Program-made: the position numbers and the translations under genes
In this document: one piece after another, positions 60,290-64,000 of the stretch
Layout of the letters: the number at the start of each line of letters is the position of its first letter
Numbering within the stretch: position 1 is the stretch's first letter
Notes under the pieces: model-generated
Database searches by the model: none
Seen by the model: the letters and a program-made list of their open reading frames with translations, nothing else
Told to the model about the DNA's origin: nothing
DNA from: Candidatus Heimdallarchaeota archaeon
GTDB lineage: Archaea > Asgardarchaeota > Heimdallarchaeia > JABLTI01
Assembly (NCBI GenBank): GCA_018238155.1
Contig: JABCTZ010000011.1
Location: 1 to 64,000, forward strand
Direction: 5' to 3'
DNA: 64,000 nucleotides

Positions 60290-60592
60290 TTATTTCTTTT
60301 TCTTGTCTTTCAAAACGATTAGAATATAATCATTCTCAGGTGCTACTAGTATTTCTCCTTTAGTTGTGTCGATGGTAAAGAAATTCAAATCCCCTTCTTC
60401 TAATTGATCTACTGCTTGCTTCGCTTTTCCTACGAGAGATGAAACTAATGCAGCAATAGATTCTGTTTTATCCGTTTCTATATCACTAGATATAGGTAGA
60501 CCCTCTTTTGTTGTAATAATAACTCCCCTAACTCCATCGAATCCTGCGAGTTTTTTAAGAGTGGATTGAAATTGTTTTTGAGATATCATAAT
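60290..60592 (-). CDS. Roadblock/LC7 domain protein
   Basis: About 100 residues from an ATG at 60592 or 60583. A single roadblock fold: [79 protein letters not shown]. It ends with a basic tail. It converges with the other roadblock gene, so the two look like a local pair that could hetero-dimerise. Confidence 0.88.
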   Translation of the reverse strand: MMISQKQFQSTLKKLAGFDGVRGVIITTKEGLPISSDIETDKTESIAALVSSLVGKAKQAVDQLEEGDLNFFTIDTTKGEILVAPENDYILIVLKDKKKK

Positions 60593-60689
60593 AGTCACCA
60601 GATATAGATTACTTAGGTATAAGAGCTGTTTTAAGGATTTCTAAATTAGCAAAAATAGCTCTTTTTTCTTAAATATAGTCGCTTTTTTT

Positions 60690-60914
60690 CTATTCTTTTG
60701 ACCAATATTTGCCTTTTTGTCTTCGTTTTAGTTCGGCCTTTTTGCTATTATTCCAGTTTTCAATAACTGAAAAATAACCAACTACTCTGCTTATACCATA
60801 AACATTCACACTTGAACAGAGTGGACATTGTGGGGTCATTATATCTGCAGTATTCTCTTTTTTCTCAATTGAACTAAGGCTATTTTTCTTTTTGGAAGTG
60901 GGGTTAGCAGTCAT
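60690..60914 (-). CDS. Stand-alone zinc-ribbon-like domain related to class III ribonucleotide reductase end
   Basis: About 74 residues from ATG 60914 (MTANPTSKKK). After a disordered start comes CPLCSSVNVYGISRVVGYFSVIENWNNSKKAELKRRQ, which closely follows the C-terminal glycyl-radical-loop region of anaerobic NrdD (C-P-x-C, S-R-V-x-G-Y, W-N-x-x-K-x-x-E-x-x-x-R). But the second Cys pair and the radical Gly of NrdD are missing. No nrdD gene lies here. It may be a scavenged module or a regulator. Confidence 0.55.
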   Translation of the reverse strand: MTANPTSKKKNSLSSIEKKENTADIMTPQCPLCSSVNVYGISRVVGYFSVIENWNNSKKAELKRRQKGKYWSKE

Positions 60915-61035
60915 TTTTCTAATCACAAGCTCTCTTCTGTACCTTAGTATATTGTAAAAAGTATAAAAACAGCTCAATACTTACCAATAGCGAAACTATT
61001 ATTTTGGTTAATAGTTAATATTTAGAGTATAGAAA

Positions 61036-61794
61036 TTGGATGGAAAGCTCTTGAAAGTCTATTCTTTAGTTGGTAGAAAACTCGTCGAATGTTCTCCAGA
61101 TGAATTACTGGAATCACAAGTTGGTATGATCCTTGATGAAGAAGAAGAAATGATTCGTTTAGTTATCACACGTGATGCACGCAAAAAACAGCGAGAATAC
61201 CTCTTGCAACAAACTGCTGATTTTAATAAGAAGGAGTTTGCAGGTACTTTTCTTGTGTCATATTTAGAAAATCCTGAAATAATTAGTGCCTTTCTTGATG
61301 AAATAAAGAAAATTGAATCAGGAGAGATTTCTGAAAAACCAGCTGAAAAACAAAAAAGCAAACAAAAAAAGAAAAAGAAGAAGAAGAAAAAACCTGAAAC
61401 TGAAGAGGTTGAAAAAGAAACAACCATTTTGGAGCGATGGAACCCTGATCTTGTAAAAAAAGCAGTTATTTTTTTGGATGGAAAAGATTTTGTACATCTT
61501 CTTGAAATTCAAGAAATCTTAGAAGTAACAGAAGGTGAAGCGTATTGGTTAACTCAAGATTTAATTCATGTTGGCATTGTTCCTGGACGTTGGACCGGTT
61601 ATGCAGAAGGTCAATGGGTTTATCAAGTATTATCTGAACATCTCAAAAGCAAACAAAAATCCAAGAAAACTTCTACAAAAAAGCCGGCTACTAAAAAACC
61701 AACCAAAAAGAAACCTGCTGCTAAAAAGTCTACTACAACTAAATCCTCTTCTAAGAAGTCTACAAAACCTAAATCTAAGAACGATACTTCATAA
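61036..61794 (+). CDS. wHTH protein with histone-H1-like lysine-rich tail
   Basis: 252 residues from TTG 61036. The first 95 residues form an alpha/beta domain (KVYSLVGRKLVECSPDELL, MIRLVITRDARKKQREYLLQ). A Lys run (about 108-120) is followed by a winged-helix-like part (FLDGKDFVHLLEIQEILEVTEGEAYWLTQDLIHVGIV). The last 45 residues are Lys/Ser/Thr/Pro-Ala repeats (KKPATKKPTKKKPAAKKS), like the tail of eukaryotic linker histone H1. A DNA-compaction or RNA-binding role is inferred from the tail. Confidence 0.65.
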   Translation: MDGKLLKVYSLVGRKLVECSPDELLESQVGMILDEEEEMIRLVITRDARKKQREYLLQQTADFNKKEFAGTFLVSYLENPEIISAFLDEIKKIESGEISEKPAEKQKSKQKKKKKKKKKPETEEVEKETTILERWNPDLVKKAVIFLDGKDFVHLLEIQEILEVTEGEAYWLTQDLIHVGIVPGRWTGYAEGQWVYQVLSEHLKSKQKSKKTSTKKPATKKPTKKKPAAKKSTTTKSSSKKSTKPKSKNDTS

Positions 61795-61815
61795 TGTGAT
61801 TCAAAAAATATCTTT

Positions 61816-62715
61816 TCATTGAAAAATGCCCATAAAAACAAAGGAGATTGCATATGTGAGGTAGAAGGTAAATAATACTACCAAACTTGACCTACTCATT
61901 GTTAGCTCTTTTGATTGACAAACAGCAGTAGTCATCAATGAAAGAGCCCAAATTTGCCCTAAAACAATTAATATTTGTCCTTCAAGGAAGAGAAAAGTAA
62001 CGGTAACTTTTGTTTGAAGCCAAATAAAGAATAATGCAACCATACTTGGAATCAAAGTAAAAGGGACAACAGCTAATAATTTTACCGGATTAAATTTACG
62101 TTTGTAGAACAAAGCATAAAGTAATTCAGAAAACAAAGCAAGAAAAGTCCACAAACCGATTATGCTTAAAGTAGAAAAATACCATCCCTCAACTTCAAGA
62201 GGATAAAATCCAATCAAAGCTAATTGACTATCAATTGCAAAGAAAAGCATTGCACCAATAATAATTGCTCCTTCAAAAAGCGTTCTGAGTGGTTCTGAAG
62301 CTAAATACTGAAATATCTTTCTTGGAAGGAAGAAAAAAATAATTAACTCAAGAGATTTTTTACCAAATGAATCTTCCTTTTTTGTAACGCGTTTTACATT
62401 TGATGCTTCAATTTGATCTCTATTTAAAATTATTAAATTATGAGCTACTTTACCAAGATCCGATAAAAGGTATTTCTTATTTTCATCTTGTTTAAGAAGT
62501 TCCTTTAAGGAATTTAGTTGATGATAGAGTGAACCTACTTTGAGGGATTTGAATTCCTTTCTCAGATCATTAAAACCCACGATTTGATGTTTGTTTACAA
62601 AAGAAAGAATGTTTCTTCTAATTTGATTACCTAAAGCAGTATAGATAATTTCTTCTTCAAGGTGAGATATTTCAACTTGCAGTAGATTGTTATCTAACTC
62701 GTTTTTTTTGCCCAT
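61816..62715 (-). CDS. Membrane protein with cytosolic winged-helix domain
   Basis: 299 residues. The N-terminal 105 residues hold an ArsR-like winged helix (YTALGNQIRRNILSFVNKHQIVGFNDLRKEF, then LYHQLNSLKELL and a beta wing). Five hydrophobic segments follow (about 145-165, 178-200, 210-230, 240-262, 275-297). Such proteins could sense a membrane state and control genes directly. No known family. It shares the strand with the longin gene, 27 bp apart. Confidence 0.75.
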   Translation of the reverse strand: MGKKNELDNNLLQVEISHLEEEIIYTALGNQIRRNILSFVNKHQIVGFNDLRKEFKSLKVGSLYHQLNSLKELLKQDENKKYLLSDLGKVAHNLIILNRDQIEASNVKRVTKKEDSFGKKSLELIIFFFLPRKIFQYLASEPLRTLFEGAIIIGAMLFFAIDSQLALIGFYPLEVEGWYFSTLSIIGLWTFLALFSELLYALFYKRKFNPVKLLAVVPFTLIPSMVALFFIWLQTKVTVTFLFLEGQILIVLGQIWALSLMTTAVCQSKELTMSRSSLVVLFTFYLTYAISFVFMGIFQ

Positions 62716-62742
62716 TGATAATCACGTTAGAAGATAAATTGT

Positions 62743-63756
62743 CTATTGATTTTCCCGATCTTGTTGTTGATATTCTTGGGGAGGAGGCGGTGTTGGTAAT
62801 TGTTGTTGTTCATCTACAAAAGAGCTACTCGCATAGTAATCTTCGGATTGAGTAGTGTCTTGTACGTAAATTTCTTGTTGAGGTGCTGCTTCTTGTGAAT
62901 GTTCGTGAGTTTCATATATATCAAGAATTTGATTGGTCTCAACTCTTTCTGCTTCTGCAGGAAATTGAAAGAGTCTTTTTCGTTCTATTAATCCTCCACC
63001 TAAAATTGCAGATAAGAGGGCAATTGCGATATATTGTTCAGCCATAAGTAATACAATAGGAATTGTAGTAGCTAAATTAGAGGTATCTCCAAGTAAAATA
63101 CCGGCAACGGCAATATCATACACAAAATAACCAATTACAGGTAGAATACCAATAGTATTCGCAATCAATGCGTATTTTCTTGTTCCTGCAGTTATTGCTC
63201 CAACAAAAAAACCCGGAATACAAGCTAGAAAAATAAGATAAGGGAGATTACTCAATACACCTGAACCCAAATTGGGAAAGATATTCGGGATTTGTATTAT
63301 AATAAATAATGTGCCAATAGTAAGTGCCATTGTAACAATAGTACCAAATATTGTTGATGCTGCACCACGAGCTAAAATTTTCGGAAAAAGTATTTGATCA
63401 ATATCGGTTTCAAACCCTTCGAAGATATTTAGGTCTATATACATGTCATCAGTTAGATACTTGGAAAATTTTTCTTGAAAAGCAACAGAAATTTTATTTA
63501 TTAAATTTTCAACTAAGCTTGGATCATCTCTTTTATCTGCTAAAGCTGCAACAAGAAACTTTCCAGCGGAGCCATAAACAAATTGATTATCTTCTCCTCC
63601 TATTTGTTGTATGCCGCCAATACCACTCTCAGCAGAGAAAGCATTAAATGCTGTTAAAAGACCGGAAATTAATTGATCTTCAATATCCATTTTGATATAT
63701 TTATGACTAAAGATACATTGACCAGTTTCTGTAATTATCCATATAGCTTGGATCAA
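62743..63756 (-). CDS. Longin-domain protein fused to a four-span membrane domain
   Basis: 337 residues from TTG 63756, with GGAGG 7 nt upstream. Residues about 1-115 match a longin-type profilin fold: IQAIWIITETGQCIFSHKYI, DIEDQLISGLLTAFNAFSAESG, FLVAALADKRDD, LVENLINKISVAFQEKF. Four transmembrane helices follow (about 133-160, 165-190, 195-215, 228-250), then a Gln/Pro/Tyr-rich cytosolic tail with PPPP. Longin domains regulate trafficking GTPases and SNAREs in eukaryotes. The fusion to a polytopic membrane part is unusual. Confidence 0.75.
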   Translation of the reverse strand: MIQAIWIITETGQCIFSHKYIKMDIEDQLISGLLTAFNAFSAESGIGGIQQIGGEDNQFVYGSAGKFLVAALADKRDDPSLVENLINKISVAFQEKFSKYLTDDMYIDLNIFEGFETDIDQILFPKILARGAASTIFGTIVTMALTIGTLFIIIQIPNIFPNLGSGVLSNLPYLIFLACIPGFFVGAITAGTRKYALIANTIGILPVIGYFVYDIAVAGILLGDTSNLATTIPIVLLMAEQYIAIALLSAILGGGLIERKRLFQFPAEAERVETNQILDIYETHEHSQEAAPQQEIYVQDTTQSEDYYASSSFVDEQQQLPTPPPPQEYQQQDRENQ

Positions 63757-64000
63757 AATGATGCCTCCATAGCAAACAAGTTAGCTAACTTTATGATTAA
63801 AGATTGCGTAATAAGTAAAACGCGTAAACTACAATAAAAATAATTCTAAATCGGCATTCAGAAGAGATTAGATTGGAAAAATCTTACCCTAAACATAAGA
63901 ATTTTATGAGGAAAAAAGATATTTAGGTTAACTGAAATGGATTACTAGTAAATTGTTAAAAAACAAATAGCATCGAAATAGTAATACCTAAAAAACAAAA
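63757..64000. other. Intergenic end of window
   Basis: No gene seen. It holds the leader of the longin gene and AT-rich DNA. TCTTACCCTAAACATA (63882-63897) repeats 29533-29548. Confidence 0.4.

Noticed and set aside
29533..63897. 16-bp repeat TCTTACCCTAAACATA at 29533 and 63882
   Set aside because: Both copies are intergenic, but a 16-mer match in 64 kb of AT-rich DNA is not far from chance; kept only as a note.

Overview
The window reads as chromosomal DNA of an Asgard (Promethearchaeati) archaeon. It is AT-rich and has an archaeal information-processing core: TFB, TFS, PCNA, GINS, Csl4, RpoL, archaeosine TGT, archaeal/eukaryotic-type uL3-uL4-uL23-uL2, uS10 and eS27. Alongside are eukaryote-like proteins typical of Asgards: three roadblock/LC7 proteins, a longin domain fused to membrane spans, a HEAT-repeat protein fused to a Ras/Rab-like GTPase, an Arf/SRbeta-like GTPase, an alpha-SNAP-like helical-repeat protein and a METTL5-type methyltransferase. 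No rRNA or CRISPR array was seen. I cannot fix the order or genus from sequence alone.

Layout. 1-5.7 kb: the tail of a peptide ABC permease, TFB, CofE, a secreted transglutaminase-like protein without its catalytic Cys, AK6, DUF2073 and an Era-like GTPase. 5.7-6.6 kb: a gene-free AT-rich stretch with ORB-like boxes and TTCACA/TGTGAA iterons, which I read as a candidate replication origin. 7-14.8 kb: tRNA modification, an LSm protein, tRNA-Leu, an L3-L4-L23-L2 operon with a structured leader, and S10. 14.97-15.4 kb: two intron-containing tRNA genes. 15.4-21.2 kb: an accessory region with a plasmid-like replication-relaxation-type protein on a pyrimidine-rich strand, a divergent histone, an ArdC-like antirestriction protein with an apparent AUA start, a HEPN-type protein, and two truncated genes fused at a deletion joint. 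21-33 kb: membrane and surface proteins (one gene broken by a frameshift), enolase, METTL5, GIY-YIG, roadblock, a cupredoxin-like surface protein, a phosphohexomutase and a TnpB remnant.

33.4-41.2 kb: a strikingly AT-rich island lying between two oppositely oriented tRNA-Arg genes. It encodes a membrane HEAT/coiled-coil protein, a NYN nuclease, a small basic protein, an HD-domain hydrolase (apparent AUU start) and, 11 bp downstream, a 915-residue protein with an HExxH zinc-peptidase motif. This is the best candidate for an undescribed conflict or defence system here. 41.2-50.6 kb: core replication, transcription and RNA-decay genes (eS27, GINS, PCNA, radical SAM, Csl4, DUF2067, RpoL, RNase III-like, DUF99, TFS, GTPase, adenosine-specific kinase). 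50.6-64 kb: two tandem homologous micro-proteins, the HEAT-Rab fusion, a tRNA-Lys interrupted by two non-canonical introns, a phosphotransferase, AlaX, two roadblock genes, a protein with a histone-H1-like lysine-rich tail, and membrane proteins with wHTH or longin domains.

A genome-scale signal crosses this layout. The palindrome CTCGAG occurs about 31 times by eye, several-fold above a rough composition expectation, and is nearly absent from the accessory regions. All identifications come from reading sequence and motifs; no database search was run.
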